From positions 5,820,501 through 5,884,500 of the forward strand of contig JANCRA010000010.1 of the NCBI GenBank assembly GCA_024362935.1: a DNA stretch of 64,000 nt, given 5' to 3'. This document shows positions 1-14,900 of the stretch, piece by piece. Position 1 is the first letter of the stretch. Each line of letters starts with the position of its first letter. The notes under the pieces were generated by a model. That model was not told where the DNA came from. It was given only the letters and a program-made list of their open reading frames with translations, and ran no database searches. The stretch comes from Setophaga petechia (taxonomy: Eukaryota; Chordata; Aves; Passeriformes; Parulidae). Both the position numbers and the translations under genes were made by a program.

Positions 1-224
1 CCTGGAGCGTGAAATTTAGGAAATGGTCAGAGTTTCTGTGCCTGCCCTGCTCCGGACATAGCCTGAAACAAAGGCAGCAGCCTTTCCAATAGACTGTGTT
101 AAAGGCTATGGGAAGTGCAGCAAACGCCTCTGGGGGTTATTTCCAACCTCAGTGGCTTCTGCCATGTACATGCACAAAGACCCAAGTTCCAGATGCTGCT
201 GCACACAGGATGAGTTACAGACAG

Positions 225-258
225 AACACACACACACAGACACACTGGTCACACACAG
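225..258. repeat. Short imperfect (CA)n microsatellite
   Basis: An alternating CA tract interrupted by single G and TGGT steps. It is a simple repeat in presumed intron with no further significance visible. Confidence 0.7.
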
Positions 259-2857
259 ACTCAGGGCAGGCATCTGCCATGAGGGAACAGGCCAGGAAGA
301 GGACAGAAGATTCACCACCAGACACAGCTCTCCCCACTCCACACTGCTCAGAGTGACAGCATCCTGTCCTGCACAACACTAACCAGGCACATCTGGGGAT
401 GGTGGCCTTACTTACATGGAGGCTGGAGGACAAGCTCTTGCAATTTCTGGCTTAATGCTGCACTCACAGCTGCCTGCTCAAAGCCACGTGTGCACCAGAA
501 CCAAAACAGCAGCAGATGATCAGAGATTGGACCCTGAGAGACCTGCCCGAGTGGGAAGGCCCAGATCAGTGCTCCTGAGGCCCCTGGAGCCCCTTCCACC
601 CTCTCCCCCCACAGCCATCAATAGCTGGTCACCCTAGACACCATCAGCTCAGGAGGCACCAACCAAGCTGTATCCAATTCTTCACCCTAAAAGTTAATTT
701 CAACATGGTGTGCCCACTGTGTATTGGCACCACATCAAATGCGGTGAAGGTGCCCAGAAGTGACACCCAGCCCAAAGGACATAGGCACAAAAAGAGGTGC
801 TTTTTTCCATCCTCCTCCCTTCTAGTATTTCTGCACTGCTCGTCTCCAGCACATCTGGTGTCAGTAACAGGAAACCCTGACGCTGAAAAACAATCTAGGG
901 GAAAAAAAACAAACTCAAACCCAAAACAGCAGTGCTAAAAATGTGTGCTGGGCAGGGAAATAAGCAGCACCCTCCTGCTGATGGGGAACTCGCCTGCAAG
1001 CTGTCACTAACTTGTTGCTCTCAAGTTCCAGAAGCCACAGGCAGTTTCGTGACTCTTGTGCAGGAAGTGGTCACCGCCACTGACACCTTGCAGCAGTTTT
1101 TATTCTGCTAGAGCAAGCACTGAGATATTTAACTTTCCTGTAGCTGACAGGAAGCTTTCTGCTACTTCATTAACTCTGTGAGAGTGACAAAAGATGCAAA
1201 GAGCCTAGTTTTCCTTTTTGCCGCATCTGTTTGTCCAAAAGTTGGGATACTACACTGTCCTCCCCAGTTCCCAGTTAGGGACTCCATTACCAGAAAAACT
1301 TCTTTTCCTGGAAGAGGTAAGCACTGAGGACATGCTCCAGTAAGCACTTCAGCAAGTGCAGGGCAGGAAGCAGCCTGGCAGTCCCAAAACCCCCAGCCAG
1401 GCACTCCTGCTGAGGTACGTGCAAGGGGCACTGCACAGCAGCAGCAGAAGCACAAAGGACACCAGATCCCTTTTGGCAGCTGGAGCATGTTTTTTCTTCC
1501 CTGCAGAGCACATTTCCTCTGCAAGATGCTGTGGCAAGTCTTGTTCTGGAGGCAGCACCTTCCCCAGCCTCCAGCAGGAGGGATGAGTATGGTACCCACA
1601 GGTGCCTCTCGACTGTGCACTTCCACTCTGACCTGACAGACTTGCTGGAAAACCATCCGGATGTGCCCCTGCTCATCCACCCTGCTGGAGTGGCCCCTTG
1701 CAGGCTCTGTGTGCTCCCTGCCCTGTGCTCAAGCCATGTCTGAGTGTCCGCTGTGCCTGACCAGCAGCTGCAGATTTTGGCTAGGCAACACTCCTGACTC
1801 TTTGATGAAAGTTTCAGCAACCACAATCAATCCCTTCCTCCACTTTTGTTATTCCCAGACAGCCAACTCAGATCGTATCTTCAAGTGCATTCAGTTGAAA
1901 GGAAACTCAGATATTATCTTCCCAAGTATTTAGAAGGCCTCAGAAATCTTTTTTTCCCCTGTAATTACAAACATTGCAGCCAGGTAGAACTGCCATTTGC
2001 TTTCTGCCAGCAGCCAGGAAAAATTAGGATATAAACATCCACCAACAAGCCAAAGCAGAGGGACAGCTTCAACAATGGCACTCCACACCTCCTGCATCCT
2101 GTGAGCCAGGCCCATCCCAAGGGAAAGCTGGCAGAGAAAAGTGATGAGAACCAAAGGTATAAAATGGATCCTTCCTGGAGGAAGCTCAAAGAGAACAAAG
2201 TGGGATGCACTGGGGCACCAGGGAGATGGGAAACAAGAGCCCACGCTCTCCTCTAATAAAAGGACCAGAAGCCAAACTAACTCAAACAAAATGGGTTTTC
2301 TTATGGATCCAGTAGGGTCATGAACAGGAATGCTTTAACTTCACATGGGTTTAAAAAAAATAAAAAAGGGTGGGGCAGACAATTTTATAGAAGGCAGAGT
2401 TACCAAGGCAGTGCTCCTGGCTCAAGCATCACTTGATCCCGGGATGGCATTCAGGGAAATGATGACTCGCATTCCTCTCCAGGCATCCTCTCCTGGCTGT
2501 TATTGGAAAGGGCATATAGGCTAAATATACAGCTGCAGCAGGGCAGAGCAAGGGTCTGTTTGCCTCAGGGCACGTGCTGTAATGTGGCTTTGGCTCCACT
2601 TGTGTTTCCAGTGCACAGCCAGCCAGAGCAAGTCCCTAAAAACTCTGTTTATAACTCCTGGTTTTGTCTGAAAACAGAGCGACAGTGTGCAAAAACCCTA
2701 ATATTTAATTCTGTGTTTAAGGGAATATAAGCTAAAAGTTGTACTAAAATCCACAGGAAATTAAACTAGAAAAGTTTATGGAAAAAAAAAAAAAGATGGG
2801 ACTAAGATCTCCTTCCATACAAATGCCATAAAAATGCATATTTTGAAGATAAACACA

Positions 2858-2912
2858 ACAGATGTGTGTACATATATCTATATATACATGCACACATACA
2901 CGCACAAATGTT
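2858..2912. repeat. Purine-pyrimidine alternating tract (TG/TA/CA)
   Basis: The stretch alternates TG, TA and CA steps, including a run of TATA-like dinucleotides, so it is a degenerate microsatellite. Alternating purine-pyrimidine DNA of this kind can be length-polymorphic. No gene feature is attached to it. Confidence 0.5.
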
Positions 2913-5900
2913 TTAAGTTCCCAAGGTTTAATAAAAACCAGAACTCAAGGCACCAAGATAAAACAGGGAGTTCTGACTCCAACTTTCTCTTTAATAAGGA
3001 AAGTTTTGTATCATGCTGAACTTGTCACTCACTCTGCAATGAAGACCTTGGCAAGAGAGAAAAGCATTTTAGCAGAAGCCATCCCATCCTGCATGAGAGC
3101 TGGGACAGAGGACACTGGGCTGGCAGCTGGGGCACCTGGAGACAAGGCAAGAAAGCACATGGACACAAGAAGTAAAACACAAGATGTCACTTTTTAAATG
3201 TGAGGACTACAAGGTATCAGAGCCTGACCTTGTGTTCCTGAGCAGGCAGGTTGTTCCCCAGCAAGTGCCAAAGGACATGTGCAGGAGCAGCTGGTGTGAC
3301 AGTCACCACTGTGTGTCCTGTCCCCTGGTATCACTCACCATCCACCAGCTGTTCTGAGTCTAATTCACACCCCTTAATGACCTTTGATAGAAGTCACCGA
3401 GCTGGAAAGTGGGTTTCTATCAAAGAGGAGGTTTCTGCTGCTTCAGAAACAGGTTTAAACCAAGCCACCATCACTGACAGGTGACTGCAGCCTTTCCTCT
3501 GCCCCTTGCTCCAAAGCTCTAGCAGCACTTGAAATATCAGCCTGCAAAAACACTCCCTCCCTTAAGCTGCTCAGCTGCACCGTGCAGGAGATGCTCTTTA
3601 CAGCTGTAGTCATGAGCACCGAAACCAATGAGGCTAAAAAGATTTACATCTCTTGCTTGATTTCTTAATTGAATTAAAGGCTGAACAAAACCCCTTATGA
3701 GGCTTCAGAGAATCCACATGGAAAAGAAACAACGAATATCCTAATTGGAGAGGAAGCTTTCACTGGACATTCTGTCTTAACAACTACTAAAGAGTCCTTA
3801 CAAAAAGAGAAAGACCCTGAGGGATAAACTTGTAGGCTGAGCAAGGCACGAAATCTGGAGTTTTGGAGTACATTACACGTTGAATGGGTCACACAGAGGA
3901 GGGAGGTGAGCTTCGGTGTCTTTTTAGCCAAAACTCTTCCACCTACCGGTTATCTATTTTTTATCTATTTAATTTATATAAATAAGGTACAAAACCCCTT
4001 CTGCCAAATTAGCAAGCAGAAGCTACCAGAGGGGTGAAAGACATGAAAGACACACTGACAAGAGAGGGCAGCTCTGTAAATCACCTTCTTAGGAAACTTG
4101 ATCAAACTTTCAAATCCTGTTCTGAAGGGAACCCTTCTGAGGCTGCACCTCTGCCTCACACTTGAGTCAGAAGGCTCAGGGCAGAACCCTTGCCTGTGCT
4201 TGGACAGCTTCTCTTCATCCCTAGAACAGCTTTTGGGCCCCCAGGACAGGCTGGCACTGCAGCCACCAGGCAAGCACTGGCTCTGTTAATGGTACTGAGT
4301 AGGAGCACCCAAGCATGGGCAGCTTGGGCAGGGACAGGAAAACACAGCCTGAGGGCTGCAGGCACCAAACCCAAATCTGGAAAGAAGAAAGGGTCAGTGG
4401 AGGTTTGAGAGTCACCTCAAAATGCTGTTTGGCCAGAGTGCTTTGTGGAGACACGGCCACATTCCAAGGGTTTATAATCACCTTCTGGGTATTCCACAAA
4501 ATTCCTCAGATAATGAAGTATTTCTAGCAGGTCCTTGAAAGTGCTCAAGCACTATAATTTCCTACAGGTTGGTGCAACAGTGTCAGGATTTAGGCACTAA
4601 GCAGAGGAATGGAGGCAAACTTTTGATATCTCCCCTACCTGCTGCTGCTGCCACAGGGAGGCAAAGCACTGAGAGCTGACATTGAGTGGAGACAGGAACC
4701 AAGGAAAGCAACACCAACAAAAAGCCATTTCCAGCACTTCAGTTGTGTATGCAGCAGTATTTATGTTCTTTGTGGCAGCGTAACTAAGGGCAGGCACATT
4801 CTGTTTAGAAACATCCCACCATTCCATCAGCTTTACCACCCCACCCTGCAACTCCAAGCCAAGGCATTAAGATTCAGCTTCATGGAGTTTCTCAGCCCTG
4901 ATTTATTACTCAGTTAGCAAGACTGCCACAGCTCTTCATTTAAATATATTTACCCCCCAGTGACTAATGCAGAGCAGCCAGGGCATCAGCTGTGGACCTC
5001 CAACTTTTACTCTTTCTCATGAAAACTGTTCTAAATGCTTCTTGGCAGAAGGAGATAGAAATGTTCCAACTTTAACCATCAACCATAAAATGGGAAAGCT
5101 GTGAAATGAAGCAGCATTGCTCCCATGTCACAGAGGCAGAGAAAGCTTCTGGAGGAAGAATTAACTCCCTAAAGATCAGCAGCTTCCAGCTGGGCAACAC
5201 ACTGCCCTTAACCCTGCAGAAATTCAGGAGTCACTAAGAGCCATCAAATGAACAACCTCTTCCTGCAGGGGCACATTTTTATAGATGCCTTCTTTTTCTA
5301 GAGACCAGGACTGAAGGGCTGGACTGCTTCAGTGACACTTTGCTCCCCACAGTCACCTCTGGCCCAAGCTGGCCACCCTTTCCTTCAAAGGGCAAGTCCA
5401 AAAGCAGGAGATCTCCAAGAGCCCAAGCTGACCAAGGCAGGAGGACAGTGCATGGCTTCACAGATCCATCTCCTTCCCAGATGCTCTGGTGCAGGAAGAC
5501 TGATTTAAATTACAAAGCACCTTAAAAGACCAGACACTAACAGAGCCTGCATTGCATTCCTGCTGCATTAATGTCACTAAATTATATTTGAACTAAATTA
5601 TGTTGTTTAACTGTGTAATTATAAAATAACCCTCATCTGGTTTTGACCAGGGCCTCAATGGCTTCAGCCAGGAGCAGGGAACACTGGAGCTGCTCATCAC
5701 AGGTCCACTGGCACAGAGATAGCTCCAGTTTTTCTCCCCACCCTGTTCTGGAATTGAGAAATCAAGAGACAAGTTCAATTATTTCAAGGCGAGACCGGAC
5801 TTATTCACTGCAGTATCAGTGAGATTTGGACTTTTTTTAAAAACACTGATATTCTTCCTCATCCATACAGGTAACAGGACACATTCAGCCATAGCTCAAG

Positions 5901-8900
5901 CTCATTCCTTAAACCAGGGATCATGCATTCAGGATCTGGGCAAGAAGGGCCAGAGAAACAACCCTGACAGCACAAAGCCAGGTTAACTAAATACCAGGTT
6001 AACTAACTAACTAATAACCTGCTTCTCTCTCACACAAAGCAGTTTCAAGGGCTGCTCCGAGCAATTCCCTGGCAGCAATTCCAAAATAAACATCCTGCCA
6101 TTCCCTGTTCCCAAATTCCACAGACAAAAAAGTCCAAAGGACTTAAAAATAGGATCAAACTGTCCTGCTCAGACACCAGACAAGTTATTCAAAACTGGGA
6201 CCCAAGGACAAAGTGGGTAAAGAGCATTCACAGGAAAAGGGGAGGCAGAGAGACTGCAAGGACAAGGCAAGGTAAACTTCAGTTTTCCTTCTGTAAGCAG
6301 CCACAGAGCCTGTGTAGTGTAACACATTTGCAACAGTTAACTAAACTAGCTGGCATGGTATCTGGAATCAGACCTCAAAAAATGGCCCTGAGGTTTAGCC
6401 ACAGCAGAAAAAATCCAGTAACTTTCTCCTCCTCCATCTTGTACAGGTCAGAGATGTTGAAAGCAAGGTCTGAATGTTTACGAGGAAAAAAACCCTAAAT
6501 TACAGTGTATTTCAAACAGTGTGAGCACAGGCTGCATCCCTCTATTTTGACTTGCAATGCAACTTTTACACGGGAGACCAAAGCTGCTTGCCCAGCCCAC
6601 TGACACAGTGTCCCACAGCTCCCTAGGTGACAATCTGGATGGCTGTGAGGGATGCTGCACACTGACATGCAGGATGGCAGCAGCTGTGGCAACTGAAGTG
6701 GGCAGATCAAAATATGAATTTAAGTTATAAAGAGAAAAAAAAATGGAATAAGATGGGGCAGATCCTGTACTGACTTCTTCCCCAGTGCAAAGAAACACTG
6801 TGGAGCATGGGATGACTCCTTCTGCAAGAATCCCAAGAATGGGGGCAAAGTCATCAGAGCTCCAATGCTTGGATGCCATTCTAAGGCAACAAGGTAAATT
6901 AAACCAGCACTCAGCTGGGTTTTGTAATAGTTTGATCCTCTCCAAGCCAAGCATCACCTTTTCTTGCTCACTCTGTGTGCTTTGGACACTCAGAAACCAC
7001 TCTCCCCTTCAATCTTAGCCAAGTTAGATGTACTCTGTGTAACCCTTTTCCAACAGCAGAGCCTCCAATGCCCCTTTTCCCACTACCTGGAGCTCTGCTC
7101 CCACAGAACCACCCTTCCTGCCTTGGGGCACCCAGCACAGAGCAGAGCCCAGCCCCAGGCACAGTCTGTGCTGCTGACCTGGGGAGAGAAATGAGAGCAG
7201 CCAGCAGCCACCCACAACAGTCCTAAGTGTTCCCGAAGCTGTGTAACAGCAGACAAATGCATTTGTCCTTAATCACTTCTGAATCCACCCCCCAAGTCAC
7301 TCTCACTTTGATTTCGGCTCAGCACTCCCTGACCTTCAGCTAATGCGATGTCCAAAACCCAGTAATTAGTTTAAGAGGGCATCCTGTTACTTAGCACCCA
7401 CTGGACTATCCTTGCTGTTCTCACAGTCACATTCCTAGGGCTGCACCTATATCCCAGCAAGCCTGAAACACTTCCCAGAAAAACCTGAGGGCTCTCTGCT
7501 TTTAAATGGCACAGGAGAACACAAACAGTTCAGCAAGAGCATACGGGCTCTACAGAGAGAGATGCACAAACACTGCAGGAAAAAGGCAGTCCTGGAGCTG
7601 CAGGGAGGCTGTGGAGCTCTGAAGGTGTGCTCAGCCTGCCTTTGCTTTACAGAGCTGCTGCAGATGTGGGGAGACAATTAAACTGCTTATCACAGTACAT
7701 CCCATTCAGGTTCCAGAGAGCAATTCCAATCCCCAGGTGGCAGGCACAGCAATTAGGTACCAACGACATGCACCAAAGCTTTGCTTTGCTTGTGTTAACT
7801 TCAGTGGTTATACAGTGTTTCCTTGGCTCACTGTCTTTAACAGACTGTTGGTTCAGGGATGAGATAAGGTCAGTCCTGCAGGACCTTCCTGCACCTTGTA
7901 CAGCATTTGGAGGATGCAGAACAGTCCATATGTAGGCAGAGAACTCACAAGTAATTCAGCTGAGCCAGCTACAAAGTGTGGTCACAACCCCCATTCCCTC
8001 ACCTGGAGGCGCTGGGCTTAGAGCTCAAAAATAAAAACCTAATTACACCACAGCCAGGATCTACAACAGCCCACCTCTGAAGAGCAGCTCTGGATTGGCC
8101 TCTTCTGAGCTTCATAATGGGTTGTAGGGGGAAAAGGTTGTTTTAGCAGCTCAGTCCATCCTTACAAAGCAGAGATGCTATGCCAAAAATAACCTGGCTT
8201 ACTAGTTACAGTCACCAAGCATTAACTTAGTAGCTCTTTGATCAGGGACCACACTGTCCACACCACAGCATCACCAGAGTCAACCGCTCACAGCAAACAA
8301 ATCCAGGTTACAGACCTGAGACACCTTCCACACACCATCAAAAAACACTTTCAAAGGTAATGAAGATGCCTCCTACTGCAGGCAGCAGCAGCAGCCAGAC
8401 TGCCTCTCACTTATTCCTCAAGACCTTAAGTCAGCCAGGAGCTTTGCTCACTGCTGTAGACTGAGCTTAAACCCTCCTCTCCCAACAGAGTATGACGCTG
8501 CTCTAGGTAACATCTAAAACCTCAAGGCTGCAAATAATGAGTTAAAAAGTCACAATACCTGAGAATTAAGGTTGTCGGTGAGCTGGTCCCAGCAAGTACC
8601 ACAGTTCACTGCTTTTCTCCACCTCTATTCCAGCTTCTGTTTTTGAGACAGGTGAGCCCATCACCCACCCATGAGTGTCAGCAAGCAGCCCAGGAGAGAC
8701 TGGCTCCTGCTCCCAGCACTGGGATAGTGGCAGAGGCAGCACCTCCCTCCCACTCTGATTCAGTCCCCCTGGCCCCGGGCTGGAGGAGGTCCTGGATGGA
8801 CAGGATCTATGAAAACCAGTCTACAAAGCACTGGTGAACTGGGAGCCTTGCAGACGCCTGTAACCCGATAAGATCCATAAGATACAGGGCATTCTGCTGG

Positions 8901-11900
8901 GAGGGGAGATGGCACAGGTATTGCAATCAGAGCCTGGGGCTGCCAACCTTCCATGCAGCCTTTGTGGCATCCAAGCACCTCTCAATGCAAGCAGATAGGG
9001 GCTGTTTGGTTTTTAAATACTGACAAAATAAAACTTTAAAAAAAAAATCTTTTAACTCTTGGAAATGGCCAAACTGCTTCTGTTGAAAAGCTGAAACAAA
9101 GCCTGAGGCAGGGACACAGCATGGAAATTTGGCATGGGAAATTCCAGGGAGCAGTTAAGCCCAAGAGTTAAATTCCACTCCAAACACTCTGTGTGGCAGG
9201 CAGTGTGACCGGTGTCACCCAGACACCGCTGCCCTGCGGAGCCAAAACCACCCCAGCAGCTACAGCAGAACACCCCACACCCAGAGCTGAGCCTGGATCC
9301 ACTCCAAATGGAGCTGACTGGGGGAAAACCTGCACGAGGGAGCTCTGCTCAAACGGCTGCAGGTGGGAGGCAGCCCCTGGGGAATGTGCTGTGGGGCTGG
9401 TGGCATCGGGACGTCCTGCTCCCTGGTTACTGCCCTGCGCCCTGCTCGGTGCCCGCCCTGCAGGGCAGCTCCATGGCAAGGAGCACGGCTCACCAGCTGA
9501 CCCGTTTCCAGTCAGGAGCAGGCTGGCTGCCAGGGTCCACAGGCCAGGGCAAGGTGCTCCAGGCAGGGTGCACTCAGGTGGCACTGGGAATGGCACTGTG
9601 ACCAGAATTGTTGCTTCAGCTGCTGCTAAACTGCTCTCTAAAACCTGAAGGCAGCACCTCCCAACACAAGCGCCCTGTTAGCCAAGGTGGTGCCCTGTGA
9701 GTGGAATTTAAAAAGAGCATTTTGCTGCTGGAAAAGGGGATGTTTCTGAGATCTTTATTCTGTGCCTGCTTTATTCTATACTCCTGCTTGCTCCCTTATT
9801 CTCACTGTGCTTATTCCTTGGGAAAGCTATTTCTCTCTTCCACTGCTCTTTCACAAAACCAAGCAACAATCTGAAGAAAAACTGATAAGAAGGCTTGGGG
9901 CAGATGTGCCTTCATTTTTCTTAAAGATAACTATCAACATCAGCAATGCCCCTACAAAGGCAAATCACTGCAAACCGGAGCTGGGTGCCCAGGGCACTGC
10001 AGACAACAGCAAGATCCACAGCAGCTGAAGTAGCCAGGGAAAATACCTGCAAGCCACTGAAGGAGAGTCTGCTCACATCACCTGCAAGCCTATGGCTTAT
10101 CCCGGGCTTTGCAGCAGTGCACAGAAACCGAGTGCATCCAAAGGACTGGGATAACACATGAATTCTGACACAAGCACAGCAGCCAGAATGAAAGCTTGGA
10201 GGGAAAAGCATCCACAATTTCGTTTGTGATGGCAGGTTTGCTCTGCTTGTAACATACACTGCCAACACTCCCGGGAAAGCTGCTTAGAGATCAACAGATA
10301 AAGGCTTTTCGCCATTTAGCCTGTTATTTCATGTAAATCGGGTTGCCCTGCTACAAAGAGGCATTTCCATATGAAGTGAATGGTGCTCAAAGAATCAGGA
10401 GCAGCCGCACCAAACCATGGCTCAATCCCTCTGAAGCCCCAGGACCAGAGGATCCTGCTCCCCTTTTCACAGGTCTAGATCTGCAATCAAGAGTGTCAGT
10501 CTTGTCACTCAAAAATGCAAGTGATCTCAAAGCACCACCTCCTTAATATGGGGTTTTGTCCACTGAAATAACTCCAGACTCCTCCGAGATATGAAGTCAT
10601 GTTTTGAAAAGCAACAGTGCAGAAAATTCAATTAACTAATCGAGTCTGTCTTCTGCCTGGGCACCACGGAAGCAAGACTTCCCAAATCCCATTCCCGAGA
10701 TGTGCTATGCTATTGATGAGGTCTGCTGCTGCAACCCCTCCAGTGTGATTTACAGGCTCTGCCCCCACCCTCCCCTTCTGGTTTCTGGAGCAGGGAGTCC
10801 TGCACCAAGCACGGCACGCTCCAGAGAACTGGGAAACCTACCCTGCTCTTAATTTGAACCTTGGTAGAGGCTGGAGGGAGTTGGAGAGGACCGGAGTAAA
10901 CCAAGCTGGAGGCAAACAGTAGCTCTTTAGAGGAATAAACCACTCGTCAGCCTGTCCTGATTGATAAGTACATCTGCCAGTCCCCACCTGCTGTTCACAT
11001 TCCTGGCATTTCTTTCTGCAGCATTTTTTCCCCCAACTGCTGCAGAGGAGATTTAAAGGAAGGGAAACAGGCCCCAGCTTAAACAAAATGAAGAGATATT
11101 GGGCCAGTTTTCTTGCACTACATTGGGCAATCTGCTGAAGGGGTTTATTGCAGGAGCCCTTGCAGGTTCAGAAACTTCTAATGGGCGTTACGTGCTCACC
11201 TTTGCTCTTTCCTGCCATCATACCTCTATTAAATTCCTGGCAGATAAAGCAGGGGGCTCCAAAAAGGTCTCTGCAGCCTCCAACCACAGAGCCAAAGTAA
11301 TTTTCTGCACTGGTCAAACACTCCCTAGAGCATAAGGGAGATAAGGGTGAAAACACAGCAACTTCTCCAAAACAGAGAGGGCTCTGCTGCCTTCCCTGCA
11401 GCTGATGAGCACAGGCAGCAGGGAGAGCAGGCAGGACAGCTGTTAGGAGCAGCAGCAGACACTGCTGGGAGAGCAGGAGCAGGACTTTAGTTCTGCTTTT
11501 CAGTCCTGCACGTGGGCTAGAAGTTTCTCCTTGTTATCATTAGTTTTAACACGGTGAGAAGGTGATGGAAAATAAACCAGTACAATTATAGCAGAGGGTG
11601 GAACATGAGCCTGCTTGTTGTCAGAACAGGAAAAAGCAGCTCTGAGGAGCTCTCAAGAGATTCAGTGTCTAAGTTCCCAACCTCTCTCTCAAACTAGATC
11701 AAAATTAGCTATTAGGATCAAGTTTATTAGAGCACATACCCTTACTGAAATCCTATCAGGCTGGTTGCTGCAGGGAGCCAAGGCAAAGCTCCATTTCTGG
11801 AGCTCGGGTGTCCCAGCACCCATCTAAAGTGATTTCCTTTCACCAAAAGATGAACTTGGACACAACTGCAAACAAGTCTATGAGGTCTTACTCATTTGCA

Positions 11901-14900
11901 GTCTTTGGGGAAGGAGGGAGGAGGCAGCAGGAAACAATCACAGCTTTCCCCACGCCTGGAAGAGAAGCAAAATGTGAACAAAGTTTTTATTTCAGCCCAG
12001 GGTGGATATTTCCATGGCAGGCAGCACCACTCCTTAGGGCAGAGAGCACAGCAGAGTCTTTATAAATCAGGGAGAGTGCGATACAAAATCTGACTGACCC
12101 TGGATGCTTCTGTGGAACAGCACAGTCCCAGGAGCTGTGGCTCAGAAAGGATACCCCAAACCCTGGGAGCACCTCTGCAGAAAGTTTTAGAGCGTATTTC
12201 CCAAAGCTGCCACCCTCACTCACATGAAGGAGCCCGAAGTTAGTGGTGGTGAGGAGAAGGGGAGGGCAAGCCAGGGGTGAGCAGTGTTTGATTAGCCAGC
12301 TAATGCGTGCAGCTGTCCTCCGGTTTTACGGCCTTGGAGGAAATTTAAACAGGAACTTTCTATAAATTAACTGCCCATAAAATGAGCATGTTTTCTCAGT
12401 GCACCAGAAGGTCGGGAAAGGTCTGCTCAGCCCCCTGTTCCCAGGACACGGCCAGCAGCCTCCACAGTTGCTGTTTCTCCTTCTGAAGCACGGGAACGCG
12501 AATTCAGCCCGTGAGCAGCGAGCTGGCAAAAGCACTCTCACAGAGCAACCAGAGTCATTCTCCATTCACAGCAAACTAAGAATTTATCTTTCCCCTAAAA
12601 TCCCCAATGCAATCCAGATGTCTAAGTAGTCTTTGTCCCAATAAACAAACTATACCATGGCCTCGGAGAGACCACGGCTCTGCTTGCAAGGCTGTTTGTT
12701 CTGCGGGAGCAACGCACACATCCATTCCAGCTCCTGCCAGGTCTCAGGCTGCCAATGATAACGTGGTTAGAGACACTCTACCCCAACCCTTCTGGCTTCC
12801 TCCTCATCGAGAGGATTATTCAGGAGTTGCCCTCAGGGATATTCTGTTGAAGAAATGCACCTGACATGTTCCCAGTTTTGAGGAAATCAGGAGGATGGGA
12901 AAAGCCAGGGTGAAGCCAGTGCAGCAAACACGGGAAATAAAAGAAATAAAGTAATTTGTTCAAAGGTGCATGAGGAGGACAAGTGTGGGTGGTCACCCTG
13001 AACCACAGGAGGAGAAGCCTTGTCACAGAGGGCCCTGGGAAGAGCTGTTTCAGCAGGGGACAGGCTGGATCATCCCAGGAAAGGAAGAATGAGGCATTTG
13101 GCAGAAGGGCTGAATTCCTCTGGCAACAAAGGTTAAGCACACAGCTGCACCTGTCCTGGGGAAAGGGACCCATGCCAGGTGGGGAAGGAGGTCACAGCCC
13201 CCCCAGCATCCTGCTCTGGGACTGTTGGGAAAGAGCAGCAAGTTCCCCATGGTGGGGGGCTCAGCACAGAGCCCTTCTGTCACACTGGCTCTCCCAGTGT
13301 GCTGGCAGCAGCCATGGGCTGCAGCACGCCAGGGAAAAGCTGCCCAAAACACCTATGGAAACGTTTGGAAGAGCTGAAAATAGAGTTTGGAAAACAAACG
13401 CTGACCAGCCACACTACTCTTCCAGGAATATATTAAGTGTTAGTGTAGTTGCATTCCAGTCCCTGAGTATATTTTCAATAAATAAATATTTTAAACCACT
13501 TTGTTTCAAAATTTATTGTATTATTCAAGTGCTGAGCAATGCTTCACATTTTAGATCTGCAGGCTGCCAGGCAAAATTGCTGCTGATTTTTAAAACTCTG
13601 CTGTGCTGCCTAGGGTATCACTTTTAGGTTTTTTCAGCTACTTTTCTACAAACACATTTATTCTGCATAATAACGTTGGGTCTCTACCAATACACCAAAT
13701 CCTGTTTTAATCGTGGATTAAAACATCTTTATTCACAACCCAACAACAACAGGTTTATTTTCACATCTATCTTCCCCCCTGTTTTAACAGTCCAATAAGC
13801 AAAAGAAAATACACCAGTAACTCTGCATGCAGAGTAACTCTCTCAAGAACTAGGTATTTTTGTCATTGACAAAGCCACAGTGCGTTCCACTGGCAGCAAT
13901 TTCTGGGAGCTCCATTTGAGCAGTGAGCAGGGCTGCCAGGACACAAGGACTGCACGTAACAAGCCAACTACACTGCAGACATGCCAGAGCTCCCCCAAGG
14001 CCCTGCTCCTCTACGCAGCAAAGAAGCATGAACAGGGAAAATGGATCAGCCTGTGTCCTAACCCGGGTATGCCCTCTGCACACAGACCACAATCCATGCC
14101 CTTCAACCCAAACACACTGCATCCACAGGGATACTGAACCCTCCTGCAAAAGGGAAAACTCAGACACAGCAGCTGTGGTTTTGGGAGGTGCAAAGCACAG
14201 CACACAGCAGAGTGTGGCTATGGCAGATCCTGCTCCCCAGCACCCATCCCATCACTGATACAGGTCCTTGAGCACCAGATACCAACTAAACACAGCTTAA
14301 CCTTCAGAGCACAGACTTCCACTGGCGCTGCACAGTACACAAATATTAATATTGACAAATAAATTCAGGCCTGCTTAATCCAAAACACACAGCGCTGTCG
14401 CCAAGCTCGTGTTTTGTTTGGAGAACATACCAGACAACCCGAGCCTGGCTGCCTTACCTATTTCTGAAAGCCAGACTTAACTCAACCCAAGAGATAAGAA
14501 CCAAGCTGAAAGCCCAATCCTCACCACAAACCCCTCCTGCTCATCAGGCTCTTGAAACTGAGAGGGGGAAAACAGCCCCGGGGTACTGCAGTTATCTCCA
14601 TCAGTGCTGTGGGGAGCTGGGGAGAGAGAACACATGCCTGCCAGGCCAGGCACCTGGGGCAGGTAAGTGCCTGCCAGTTCCTCACTACTATCAGCTCAAT
14701 CAGCTTAGAGGAGCTCTGTGACTGCTCAGCACAACAGGGCTACATGACCCCTCTATCTCCTTTTCCATCCTTACAGCTTAGGCTGTAAATTCTTCAGGGA
14801 CAGCTATAAAGCGGGAGGTCCTGATGGAGCACTGCTGGCCATGGCTAGCTGGGACCTCTGCAGGGAGCCATGGCAGCAGTTCCAACAGCCCCTGGGTAAG

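Noticed and set aside
8990..9055. AATAAA followed by an A-run, resembling the tail of a processed pseudogene
   Set aside because: The sequence before it shows no recognisable coding remnant, and target-site duplications were not evident.
12983..13627. 214-aa open frame on the plus strand
   Set aside because: No recognisable domain. The C-terminal part runs through A/T-rich sequence with AATAAA-like words, typical of chance frames in introns.
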